From contig NZ_LATZ01000013.1 in assembly GCF_000981385.1 (NCBI RefSeq), forward strand, positions 24,001 through 88,000: a stretch of DNA of 64,000 nucleotides, read 5' to 3'. Every line of letters starts with the position of its first letter. The stretch's first letter is position 1. Under the pieces are notes generated by a model that searched no databases, was not told where the DNA came from, and saw nothing but the letters and a program-made list of their open reading frames with translations. Of the stretch, positions 1 through 7,330 are shown in pieces. Both the position numbers and the translations under genes were made by a program. Source of the DNA: Bacillus sp. SA1-12 (GTDB lineage Bacteria; Bacillota; Bacilli; Bacillales; Bacillaceae).

Positions 1-164
1 TTATCACTTTAAGCAAAAATTGTTATTAGAGATTCCTTTATTTCTTTTATAAGTTTTCGTAACAACTTGTCTTTTTTTAATGATACTGTCAGATTTTCTG
101 TTTGTATTTATTAATCAGATGATTTTCCCTTGAGGATAATGTATGTATACTGGATGCATTCTCT

Positions 165-893
165 TTACTTTCCCTTTGTTGCTTCAAAGGTATAAACTTT
201 ATGGTATGACCTCCCATTTTGTCCATTCGCTTGCTGATAATCCCCTGAAATAGCCACATTAGTAAAGCCGATTTTTTCAAGTACTAACTTAAATTCTTTT
301 ACCCCAAACCATAGAAATGTTTGCAATCTTCGTTCTCTTTGAAGACACTCTCCTGCTGTCCACTGTTCATAAGTCAAAAAATACGTTGCTTTTTGTTCAT
401 AATAATCCACATCAATCATTTGCGATTCAAATACTAATAGGTTGTCTTTATCATATTTTATTTCCGATTTCTTTGGATTTGAATGAGAATGTTCTTCCTG
501 CAAAATTAAGTCAATGATTATTCTGCCGTTTGGCTTTATATGATCGTAGCATGATTTTAATGCCTTAATCGCCATCACTCTTTCAGGAATCGCTAAAAAT
601 TGCCCAAATGGTATGAAAATGGCATCATATAAATAGGAAGGTTTTAACAAAAACGGCTCAGCTGTTGTATTTTCCTCAAATACCTGCTTGGCAATAACCA
701 TCCCTTCAACTTGCAGACCATTGCCGGTTAATGATGGCTGTAAAATCGCCTTTCGTAAGCCCACCTCAAGAATTCTGCCCTTATATCCCGAAAGCTGTTT
801 ACTATAAAAACTTAAGGCATTTGAGTACACATTATTCATGTCTTTCCGTCCATCTAGTTTGTCCATGACAAACCAACGTAAAGCAGCATCCAT
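165..893 (-). CDS. SAM-dependent methyltransferase-like protein, degenerate motif I
   Basis: This 242-residue protein has the outline of a class I (Rossmann-fold) S-adenosylmethionine methyltransferase. ILEVG at residues 41-45 stands where motif I begins, YDAIFIPFGQFL at 89-100 fits the motif II/III region, and HIKPNGRIIIDL at 118-129 fits the strand after it. The C-terminal GDY (about residue 218) is also typical of this fold. The glycine-rich GxGxG of motif I is missing: ILEVG is followed by LRKAI, so SAM binding is doubtful. The ATG start follows an AGGAGTG ribosome site. It is divergent from the ECF sigma gene. The substrate is unknown. Confidence 0.6.
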   Translation of the reverse strand: MDAALRWFVMDKLDGRKDMNNVYSNALSFYSKQLSGYKGRILEVGLRKAILQPSLTGNGLQVEGMVIAKQVFEENTTAEPFLLKPSYLYDAIFIPFGQFLAIPERVMAIKALKSCYDHIKPNGRIIIDLILQEEHSHSNPKKSEIKYDKDNLLVFESQMIDVDYYEQKATYFLTYEQWTAGECLQRERRLQTFLWFGVKEFKLVLEKIGFTNVAISGDYQQANGQNGRSYHKVYTFEATKGK

Positions 894-1072
894 TTCACAT
901 CACTCCTAACATAACTTTAAGGGGGAGCTTATCTTGCACTCCCTTTATCATTCCCTTTTTTTCTTAACAATTATGTAAAATAAACCCTCCCGCTAAAAAG
1001 TAAGTCAATCTTTTTCATTCATTTTCCAATATTTTCTTTATAATAAAGATGGAAACTTTTTATTGAATAAAC

Positions 1073-1097
1073 GAAACATCTTATCTTTTTAGTCGTC
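1073..1097 (+). promoter_or_regulatory. ECF-type promoter, probably autoregulatory
   Basis: GAAAC (1073-1077) is followed by exactly 16 bases and then CGTC (1094-1097), about 30 bases before the GTG start of the ECF sigma factor. GAAAC-N16-CGTC has the shape of Bacillus ECF promoters, which often drive the operon of their own sigma factor. Which sigma factor uses it is an inference. Confidence 0.6.
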
Positions 1098-1127
1098 TTT
1101 CATTATGGGGCAAGGGGGGAGAAAAGC

Positions 1128-1649
1128 GTGGACAAACAAAGCATTTCAAACATACTTGAAGCCAACAGATCAAAAATTATCAAAATAACCAAGAATATTA
1201 TTAAAAACCCCTCTTTGGTAGATGACATTGTTCAAGATGCCAGTCTAAAAATCTATACATATTTTCAAAAGAAGGATTATGTGTTGCCTAAAAATCTGGA
1301 AGCATGGGTAACCATTATTACGAAAAATACTGCTTATGACCATCTAAGAAAACTAAAGCGGCAGCAAGATCTACAGCAAAATATAAATGAAATGTATCAA
1401 TCTCATTATCCTCAGGGGTCAGAGATTCCAGAAAATACACTGCTTACCAGGGAAAAGATTCAGTATATAAATGAAGTCTTCCACCTGCTTGATGAGGAAA
1501 CGCAAGAAATATTCATTCTTCGGAATAAAGGCTATTCCTATCAGGAAATTTCAAAAAAGAAGAAGCTTTCGTTAGGAAAAGTAAAAACGAAGATTTTCCG
1601 CGGCCGAAAAAAAATGATGGATCACCTTATCGAAAAGGGGGTGCTGTAA
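1128..1649 (+). CDS. ECF-family RNA polymerase sigma factor
   Basis: A 173-residue sigma factor with only regions 2 and 4, as in the extracytoplasmic-function class. Region 2 (about residues 20-85) contains DDIVQDASLKIY and the AWVTIITKNTAYDHLRK stretch that contacts the -10 element. Region 4 (about 115-170) ends in a helix-turn-helix with GYSYQEISKKKKLSLGKVKTK. The GTG start follows an AAGGGGGGAGA ribosome site. Its stop overlaps the start of the next gene by one base (TAATG), so sigma factor and membrane anti-sigma are translationally coupled. The GAAAC-N16-CGTC promoter upstream suggests autoregulation. The subgroup was not identified; it is not sigW, which lies at the other end of the window. 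Confidence 0.88.
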   Translation: MDKQSISNILEANRSKIIKITKNIIKNPSLVDDIVQDASLKIYTYFQKKDYVLPKNLEAWVTIITKNTAYDHLRKLKRQQDLQQNINEMYQSHYPQGSEIPENTLLTREKIQYINEVFHLLDEETQEIFILRNKGYSYQEISKKKKLSLGKVKTKIFRGRKKMMDHLIEKGVL

Positions 1650-2512
1650 TGACCTGTAAAGAGTTTCATGAGAATATCCTTACATTTGAGCAATTGTCCG
1701 AACAAGATCAGAATCAACTGTTAGAGCATATTGAACAATGCTCAGACTGTCAACTCTACTTTAATCGCTACTTAACATTAGAAGAAGGGCTAGATATCAT
1801 TCTTGAAAAAGAACAAGTTCATGTCGCTGGCATCAAGAAAAAATCGTATCAGCGAATCTTTAAAACGGCATTACTCACCTGTGCTTCTCTTTTACTTTTG
1901 ATTGTCGGTGCATGGAATACTCCGCCAGTAAAAGCTGTAATTAAAAAGGCATTAAACGAAGTGATCATCGACCATTTCTTAAATGGCCAAAAGCCGTTGA
2001 ATCATCAAGAGGATAGTGCAACAACAGAGAATATAATTTATATGGAACAGAACCTGCAAAATGGGGAAACTGTTTATGTATACGTTTCGGGACAAAAAGT
2101 GAGAAAAGAGTATCAAAATGGCAACTACTCGATATCAGATGAAATGTATTTAGCATCCTATTCAAAAAAGGATAACTTGTTTGTTCTAAAAGAACTTGAT
2201 TATGAAGGAATTCCTTATGAAGTTGAATTCTTCCGAAACATCGATCCAAAAAACATTTCCTATCTGGGTGAAAAAATGTATTTAAATCGAAAGGCCAATG
2301 TTTACTTAGTAAAAGAAGGGCAGCATGTAAAAAGAGAATATTGGTTTGATAAGGATTCTAGTTTATTTATTAAAGAGGTTGAAATTTACAATGGTAAGCG
2401 CCAGGAATGGGGAGGGTTAAAAAAGTTTGAAATGATGAAGGTTAAAAAAAATCATCGCTTATTTGATTTTATCGCACCTGAAGGAGCAAGGATTGTTGAT
2501 GAGTCAAAATAG
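1649..2512 (+). CDS. Transmembrane zinc-finger anti-sigma factor with extracellular LolA/RseB-like domain
   Basis: This 287-residue protein starts with an anti-sigma zinc-binding motif (H27, C31, C34 in HIEQCSDC). A single membrane helix follows at about residues 72-89, then a C-terminal part of roughly 190 residues predicted outside the cell. That part (ENIIYMEQNLQNGETVYVYV onward, with YWFDKDSSLFIKEVE) is rich in beta strands and resembles the LolA/RseB-like sensor fold; this is a pattern judgement. The likely role is to hold the preceding ECF sigma factor inactive at the membrane until an envelope signal releases it. The one-base overlap with the sigma gene supports co-expression. Confidence 0.8.
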   Translation: MTCKEFHENILTFEQLSEQDQNQLLEHIEQCSDCQLYFNRYLTLEEGLDIILEKEQVHVAGIKKKSYQRIFKTALLTCASLLLLIVGAWNTPPVKAVIKKALNEVIIDHFLNGQKPLNHQEDSATTENIIYMEQNLQNGETVYVYVSGQKVRKEYQNGNYSISDEMYLASYSKKDNLFVLKELDYEGIPYEVEFFRNIDPKNISYLGEKMYLNRKANVYLVKEGQHVKREYWFDKDSSLFIKEVEIYNGKRQEWGGLKKFEMMKVKKNHRLFDFIAPEGARIVDESK

Positions 2513-2548
2513 TTTGAACGGCATAAAGGATAAGGGGCTTCCCCCTTT

Positions 2549-2615
2549 CACAATATATAGGAATTTACACTCAAACTGTTAGTCCTACATATTGTGTTTA
2601 AGGGGTCTGACCCTT
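2549..2615. repeat. Imperfect palindrome with adjoining GGGGTC-TG-ACCC motif
   Basis: CACAATATATAGGA (2549-2562) and TCCTACATATTGTG (2583-2596) form a 14-bp inverted repeat with one mismatch around a 20-base loop. AAGGGGTCTGACCCTTT follows directly, and AAGGGGCTTCCCCCTTT precedes it. It lies between the convergent anti-sigma and peptidoglycan-binding genes. It could act as a terminator or be a small dispersed repeat; there is no clean T-run. Confidence 0.45.
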
Positions 2616-2633
2616 TGCTTTTACGTACAGTCA

Positions 2634-3188
2634 TTATCCTGTTGCAAAGGATAAATAATGATAGGTTTGTTTCCCTACAATTCCATCAACTTTCAACCCC
2701 TTACGATTTTGAAATGCTTTTACAGCAGCCTCTGTTTTGGTCCCAAAGATTCCATCTATTGCCCCAGGCTCATATCCTAAGCAGCTCAGAGCAGATTGTA
2801 TCCCCTTTACATATGTACGATTATTCCCTGAATATCCCTTTTTTGTTAGATAAGGAAAATCAAAATTTATCTTTGTATTATTTAATACGACACCAATTGT
2901 TCTGCCGCCAGAGGAGCCTGTCTGAATATACCCCTTCCAGCCCTGTCCAACAATCCACGTAAAACCAGATGATTCTGTTTGTATTTCCTTTGTCCAGGAA
3001 CTTCTTCCATTGCAGCTAAATGCTCTTACATAATAATAGGCTGTACTGCTTAATTGGGATACCGTTGCTTGCTTTTGATCAGAATAATCTTTAGGGGGAA
3101 GGTCTAAGGCCTCCTCTGCAAATGCTTGTCCAATGCAGATGCTCCCAGCGAATACCAAACTTACCAAACATGTGATTATTTTCCCCAT
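2634..3188 (-). CDS. Secreted protein with C-terminal peptidoglycan-binding domain
   Basis: A 184-residue exported protein. Residues 1-24 form a signal peptide (MGKIITCLVSLVFAGSICIG, then QAFA as the likely cleavage motif). The C-terminal part (about residues 125-180) is a PG_binding_1 domain: VKGIQSALSCLGYEPGAIDG, then TEAAVKAFQNRKGLKVDGIVG. The middle region (residues 45-120, many aromatic and Ser/Gly residues) is not recognised, and there is no hydrolase domain. It probably attaches to the cell wall or spore cortex. The start follows GGAGGAG. Confidence 0.75.
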   Translation of the reverse strand: MGKIITCLVSLVFAGSICIGQAFAEEALDLPPKDYSDQKQATVSQLSSTAYYYVRAFSCNGRSSWTKEIQTESSGFTWIVGQGWKGYIQTGSSGGRTIGVVLNNTKINFDFPYLTKKGYSGNNRTYVKGIQSALSCLGYEPGAIDGIFGTKTEAAVKAFQNRKGLKVDGIVGKQTYHYLSFATG

Positions 3189-3359
3189 TCCAACTCCTCC
3201 TTTTTACTTAATACGGAAGCAAATGGAAGAATGTTTCACGAATTTCATGTTCTGATGAAATAATCAAACAGTCTCTTTATTAATTGGGAGACACCTTGTA
3301 CACTTGAGTTGTATATAACTCAATTTATTTTACTCATACTATTAAAGGAAGTGAAAACC

Positions 3360-3941
3360 TTGAAACGAGTCAGTGTTTTTTGTGGTTCAAGTTCTGGAGC
3401 ATCGCAAATGTATACAGATGATGCAAAACGACTAGGCACTCAGTTGGCAAAAGAAGGAATTACCTTGGTCTATGGCGGTTCAAAGGTTGGCCTTATGGGA
3501 ACTGTTGCCAATGCTGCATTACAAGCGGGCGGAGAGGTAATTGGTGTGATTCCAAGAATGTTAATGGAAAGGGAAATCGCTCATACGGGTTTAACAGATT
3601 TGATTATTGTAAATACAATGCATGAGCGTAAAGCGAAAATGGAAGAATTATCAGATGGTTTTATCGCGATGCCTGGCGGTCCTGGAACGATGGAAGAGTT
3701 TTTCGAGGTCTATACTTGGGCCCAATTAGGTGAACACCAAAAGCCAATCGGTATGCTAAACAGCCAACATTATTATGATAAGCTTCTCTCCTTTTTTGAC
3801 CATATGATCGAACAACAATTTTTAAGATCAGAATATCACTCCATGATAATTGTCGAAACAGATCCTCATCAACTCATCGAAAAATTTAGGCATTACGAGC
3901 CGCCAAAATTAACAAAATGGATAAATCGCGAACAAACATAA
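3360..3941 (+). CDS. yvdD: LOG-family nucleoside 5'-monophosphate phosphoribohydrolase (YvdD-like)
   Basis: The 193-residue protein carries both signatures of the LONELY GUY family, formerly called lysine decarboxylases: VYGGSKVGLMG near the N-terminus and PGGPGTMEE in the centre. Members cleave the N-glycosidic bond of (cytokinin) riboside 5'-monophosphates. I place the start at the TTG at 3360, seven bases after AAAGGAAG, because the N-terminus then begins LKRVSVFCGSSSG as in homologues; an upstream ATG at 3309 would add 17 hydrophobic residues without a ribosome site. It appears monocistronic. Substrate in vivo is unknown; the symbol is by resemblance to B. subtilis YvdD. Confidence 0.85.
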   Translation: MKRVSVFCGSSSGASQMYTDDAKRLGTQLAKEGITLVYGGSKVGLMGTVANAALQAGGEVIGVIPRMLMEREIAHTGLTDLIIVNTMHERKAKMEELSDGFIAMPGGPGTMEEFFEVYTWAQLGEHQKPIGMLNSQHYYDKLLSFFDHMIEQQFLRSEYHSMIIVETDPHQLIEKFRHYEPPKLTKWINREQT

Positions 3942-4083
3942 GGAATATTTTTCGGGAAATAATTTGTCTAAACTTGACGAGAAAAGACATATCCCGATGA
4001 GATTAAACCTAAAAAATTTAATTCCTTCATCTTGGAATATCATCAATGATTTGTTAAACACTACATACTAGAGGTGAGGTTTA

Positions 4084-4545
4084 ATGAATCGAGGGATATG
4101 GACAGCACTTTCAGGGATTGGAATTGCTCAAGGATTAAAAATTTTTACCAATAAAAGGGTAAATGGTGTGTGGGATTGGCGGCCAATCTTCTCAACAGGC
4201 GGAATGCCCAGCTCCCATTCTGCAGGAGTATCTGCATTAGCAACCTATGTAGCGGCAAAAAAAGGGTGGGGTTCAACTGATACTGCTTTAGCGGTCATAT
4301 TTGGAATCATCGTTATGTATGATGCACAAGGAATAAGAAGACATACAGGTGAAATTGCGAAAATAGTCAATGATCTTGATGCTGATATAGAAGTACTTTC
4401 AGGTCATATGCCAGGTTTATTTCATGTAAAACAAGAAAAGGAATTGAATGAGCTTTTAGGCCATCAGCCTGCTGAGGTTGCCGGCGGAGCCTTATTAGGA
4501 ATTTTGATTGGCCTAGTTAGCTCAATGTTAGAAGCAAGAAGATAA
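4084..4545 (+). CDS. yuiD: Divergent PAP2-family membrane protein (YuiD-like)
   Basis: A 153-residue membrane protein of the divergent PAP2 family (acid phosphatase/vanadium haloperoxidase-related). GGMPSSHSAGVSALATYV contains the conserved PSSH motif, and GIRRHTGE provides the second conserved His region. Hydrophobic segments lie at about residues 5-20, 45-65, 75-95 and 130-148. The start follows GAGGTGAGGTTT. B. subtilis YuiD has the same size and motifs. The substrate is not known; a phosphatase-like role at the membrane is inferred from the fold. Confidence 0.85.
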   Translation: MNRGIWTALSGIGIAQGLKIFTNKRVNGVWDWRPIFSTGGMPSSHSAGVSALATYVAAKKGWGSTDTALAVIFGIIVMYDAQGIRRHTGEIAKIVNDLDADIEVLSGHMPGLFHVKQEKELNELLGHQPAEVAGGALLGILIGLVSSMLEARR

Positions 4546-4660
4546 GAAAGGAGCAAGCGCCTTGCTCTGCCTTGGTCCAATAAGCCACTCATGAATAGAA
4601 GGCTTATTTATCCTCAATTTAGTAAGAGGAAGGCTTGGAATCAGACACCAAAACTAGGTA
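4546..4660. repeat. Intergenic palindromic repeat, GCAAGCGC family (copy 1)
   Basis: Directly after yuiD there are two small hairpins: GAGCAAG-CGC-CTTGCTC (4551-4567) and AATAAGCC...GGCTTATT (4579-4608). The sequence goes on to CAGACACCAAAACTA near 4645. A second, longer relative with the same landmarks (GCAAGCGC, then GAATAGAAGG, then ACACAAAACTA) lies at 46026-46215. The first hairpin has no T-run. Confidence 0.45.
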
Positions 4661-4680
4661 TAAATTTTATTCTTTCTTAA

Positions 4681-4750
4681 TTTTTAAAAAGAGGATGACT
4701 CAACCTAAGGATCGGGCGATCTTTGTCCGTTCCTGCTGAGTCATCCTTAT
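4681..4750 (-). terminator. Rho-independent terminator of the lysE-like gene
   Basis: AGGATGACTCA (4692-4702) pairs with TGAGTCATCCT (4737-4747). Read on the minus strand the stem is followed by CTTTTT, so it terminates the exporter gene that ends at 4759. It may also stop transcription arriving from yuiD. Confidence 0.75.
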
Positions 4751-4758
4751 TCTATATG

Positions 4759-5385
4759 TTAGTTTGTCAGCAATTTGAATGCCTGGTATCCAAAATATAA
4801 GCCAAAGCCTATTAACGATATACCCGATATGATAGAGATAGCAATAAGCAGTTGATTTGTTAAAAATTTACGGAAGGTACTTGCTACACATGCCATCGTA
4901 AAATCCCAAAGCAGCAGACCTGATAAAATGGCTGTGCTATAAACAATCAGTTGATTTGTGCTGTAGGAGGCAGCTGCATTTGCTAATACTGAGCCATATA
5001 TTCCAAGCCAAAACATAATAGTAAGCGGATTTGCCAAAGACATAAAAAAACCTGAGAAAAATGATTTTGAATACGTAACTTGCGTTCTCTGGTTATGTAT
5101 CGTTATTTTATTAGCCCCAAACAGGCTTTCTATTCCTGTATAAACTAAGATAAAAAAGCCAAAAAGCCATAAAAATGCCTTCATAAATGGAATTTCTAAA
5201 AAATGCACTAACCCTAAATACACCACTAACATATAAGCTAGGTCTGCCGTTGTGGCTCCTAACCCCACTAGCCATGCATGTATGAATCCGCCTTTAATTC
5301 CCTTGTCAATCTGGGCAGCATTAATTGGACCGATCGGTGCTGCTAATGATAATCCCAAAAAAATGTAGCTAATAATAACGTTCAT
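4759..5385 (-). CDS. LysE/RhtB-family amino-acid exporter
   Basis: This 208-residue polytopic membrane protein matches the LysE superfamily. It begins with GLSLAAPIGPINAAQIDKG, the family's N-terminal signature, and has about six hydrophobic segments (near residues 5-25, 38-60, 68-88, 112-135, 145-168 and 180-200). Members export basic or neutral amino acids and their analogues. The gene stands alone, convergent with yuiD and followed by a terminator. The substrate cannot be told from sequence. Confidence 0.85.
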   Translation of the reverse strand: MNVIISYIFLGLSLAAPIGPINAAQIDKGIKGGFIHAWLVGLGATTADLAYMLVVYLGLVHFLEIPFMKAFLWLFGFFILVYTGIESLFGANKITIHNQRTQVTYSKSFFSGFFMSLANPLTIMFWLGIYGSVLANAAASYSTNQLIVYSTAILSGLLLWDFTMACVASTFRKFLTNQLLIAISIISGISLIGFGLYFGYQAFKLLTN

Positions 5386-5532
5386 TCATTTTCCCCCAGA
5401 ATTACAACAATTTGTGATGCTTGTACATTTTATTCATAAACAAGGAGATTATCACTTATTTTTCCAAAGGGAAAACATGATCCAATATGCTATTCATATC
5501 TTAAACTACTACGATATAACTCTTACATCTAA

Positions 5533-5565
5533 TAAAAAAAACCAGCCCAAAGGCTGATTTTTTGT
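5533..5565 (-). terminator. Rho-independent terminator of bstA
   Basis: On the minus strand CAGCC-TTTG-GGCTG is followed by a long T-run, directly after the bstA stop codon. Confidence 0.8.
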
Positions 5566-5569
5566 TTAC

Positions 5570-6091
5570 TTAATGTACATTTACGAGCTTAATATGCTCG
5601 ATATGATGTCTTCCATGCCAGGAGTATAATGCCAGAGTTGTAGCTAATGAGATAAAACTACCCATTCCCGGATGATAAAAGCGTTTATCATAGTCAGCTT
5701 TGCTCATTGACCTTAGCAAATGTGACCACCGAATATGGAGGGACTCTAGTAATTGAACGGAGACATCTACAGGCAGCTCCGTAGAATCGGGTAAGAGAGC
5801 CCATGAATTTTCATCATACGCTTTGATGGCAGGTTTATCTTCAGTAAGGGCAAGTTTAAAGCGAATATAACTGTTCATATGACTATCGGCAAGATGATGC
5901 ACGACTTGCTTTACGGTCCAGCCGCCATGGCGGTACGGCGTATCCATTAATTGCGGTGATAGGCCTGCTAATGCCATTTTTAATCGTTCTGGGGTTTCTT
6001 CAATGTCTAAAATCCATTGTGCAATGTCATCATTTGTTAAGCGTTCTGGGGCTTTGAACTCTCCGATTGGATATTGAAGGCTTTTTCGCAT
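5570..6091 (-). CDS. bstA: Bacillithiol S-transferase BstA/YfiT-type (DinB superfamily)
   Basis: The 173-residue protein closely resembles B. subtilis YfiT/BstA, a DinB-fold metalloprotein that transfers bacillithiol to electrophiles. It has the conserved N-terminus YPIGEF and the three metal-binding histidine positions of the fold: HHLADSHMN in the centre and SWHGRHHIEHI at the C-terminus. The ATG at 6091 is preferred because it lies nine bases from GGGAG; an in-frame GTG two codons upstream is too close to that site. Single gene with its own terminator. Presence of bacillithiol chemistry fits a Bacillaceae host. Confidence 0.85.
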   Translation of the reverse strand: MRKSLQYPIGEFKAPERLTNDDIAQWILDIEETPERLKMALAGLSPQLMDTPYRHGGWTVKQVVHHLADSHMNSYIRFKLALTEDKPAIKAYDENSWALLPDSTELPVDVSVQLLESLHIRWSHLLRSMSKADYDKRFYHPGMGSFISLATTLALYSWHGRHHIEHIKLVNVH

Positions 6092-6275
6092 CTGCACACT
6101 CTCCCTTAATTACTTCTTACAATTTGATTATATTTCCTATACTCTTTTTATACAAGGAAAGACCATCTTTTAGAAAACCATGAAACATTTGCGTGTTCAT
6201 ATAGGTAGGTTTATAGTATGATAACCCTGATAACCAAAATATGTATGGTTTAAACAAGTAAACTGAGGTGATCTT

Positions 6276-7259
6276 TTGAGAGCTATATTACTCGGGGTTT
6301 GTTCCTCTTTCTTTTTTGCCTTTACATTTGTCTTAAATCGCTCAATGGAACTCTCAGGAGGAAGCTGGTTATGGAGTGCTTCACTGCGTTATTTTTTCAT
6401 GGTTCCATTTTTGTTTCTGCTCGTGTTTTGGCGGAAAAATTGGCTGGCACTATGGGAAGAACTGAAAAAAAATCCTAGTCAATGGTTCTTATGGGGAACT
6501 GTAGGATTTGGCCTTTTTTACGCTCCAATTTGCTTTGCAGGTGCATATGGTCCAGGATGGCTTGTCGCTGCAACCTGGCAAATCACGATTCTATCAGGCT
6601 CGCTCCTTGTTCCTTTGTTCTATGAAGAAAGACAGACCGCAAATGGACCAATTAAAATTAGAGGGCAAATCCCATTGAAAGGCCTTTGTATGTCATTCAT
6701 TATTATTGCAGGCATTGCCGTCATGCAATATGAACATGCATCACAATTATCATTAAAGCCAATGCTTTTAACCATTATTCCAGTGTTGATTGCATCTTTT
6801 GCATACCCTCTTGGGAACCGAAAAATGATGGTGATTTGTGAAGGGAGATTAGATGTTTTTCAGCGCGTACTTGGTATGACTTTAGGAAGTCTGCCTTTTT
6901 GGATCGTTTTAGCTATTATTGGAATCATAACAGACGGACCTCCAACGAAAACACAGACCTTCCAATCTTTTTTAGTAGCAATCTGCTCAGGGCTTATTGC
7001 AACACTGCTATTTTTCCAAGCGACAAATTTAGTGCAACATAATATGGCAAAGCTTGCAGCTGTAGAAGCTACACAATCGGTTCAAGTACTATTTGTCCTG
7101 ATTGGAGAGATTCTCTTTCTCCAAGCACCGCTTCCAGCTCCGGTTTCTTTAGCAGGAATCCTATTTGTCATCGTCGGGATGATGCTGCATAGTATTGTGT
7201 CACGGACAAATCAAGTAAAGGTGTCACCAAACAAAGGTGCTTCAAAGCAATTTTCATAA
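6276..7259 (+). CDS. EmrE-like (DMT superfamily) multidrug-resistance permease
   Basis: A 327-residue membrane protein with about ten hydrophobic segments, in the architecture of the drug/metabolite transporter superfamily. It fits the EmrE-like multidrug efflux family common in Bacillus, with an N-terminal FFAFTFVLNRSMELSGGSW segment and a duplicated half (about residues 160-320). The TTG start at 6276 follows GAGGTG at a normal distance. It is monocistronic and ends at a strong bidirectional terminator. Substrate unknown. Confidence 0.8.
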   Translation: MRAILLGVCSSFFFAFTFVLNRSMELSGGSWLWSASLRYFFMVPFLFLLVFWRKNWLALWEELKKNPSQWFLWGTVGFGLFYAPICFAGAYGPGWLVAATWQITILSGSLLVPLFYEERQTANGPIKIRGQIPLKGLCMSFIIIAGIAVMQYEHASQLSLKPMLLTIIPVLIASFAYPLGNRKMMVICEGRLDVFQRVLGMTLGSLPFWIVLAIIGIITDGPPTKTQTFQSFLVAICSGLIATLLFFQATNLVQHNMAKLAAVEATQSVQVLFVLIGEILFLQAPLPAPVSLAGILFVIVGMMLHSIVSRTNQVKVSPNKGASKQFS

Positions 7260-7283
7260 GAGAGCTTTGGAGTTAGATAACAG

Positions 7284-7312
7284 AAAAAAGCTCGCCTCTT
7301 GCGAGCTTTTTT
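7284..7312. terminator. Bidirectional Rho-independent terminator
   Basis: AAAAAAGCTCGC (7284-7295) and GCGAGCTTTTTT (7301-7312) form a perfect stem around CTCTT. It separates the plus-strand permease from the convergent binding-protein gene and can serve both. Confidence 0.9.
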
Positions 7313-7330
7313 CTTATTCGAACATAGTTC

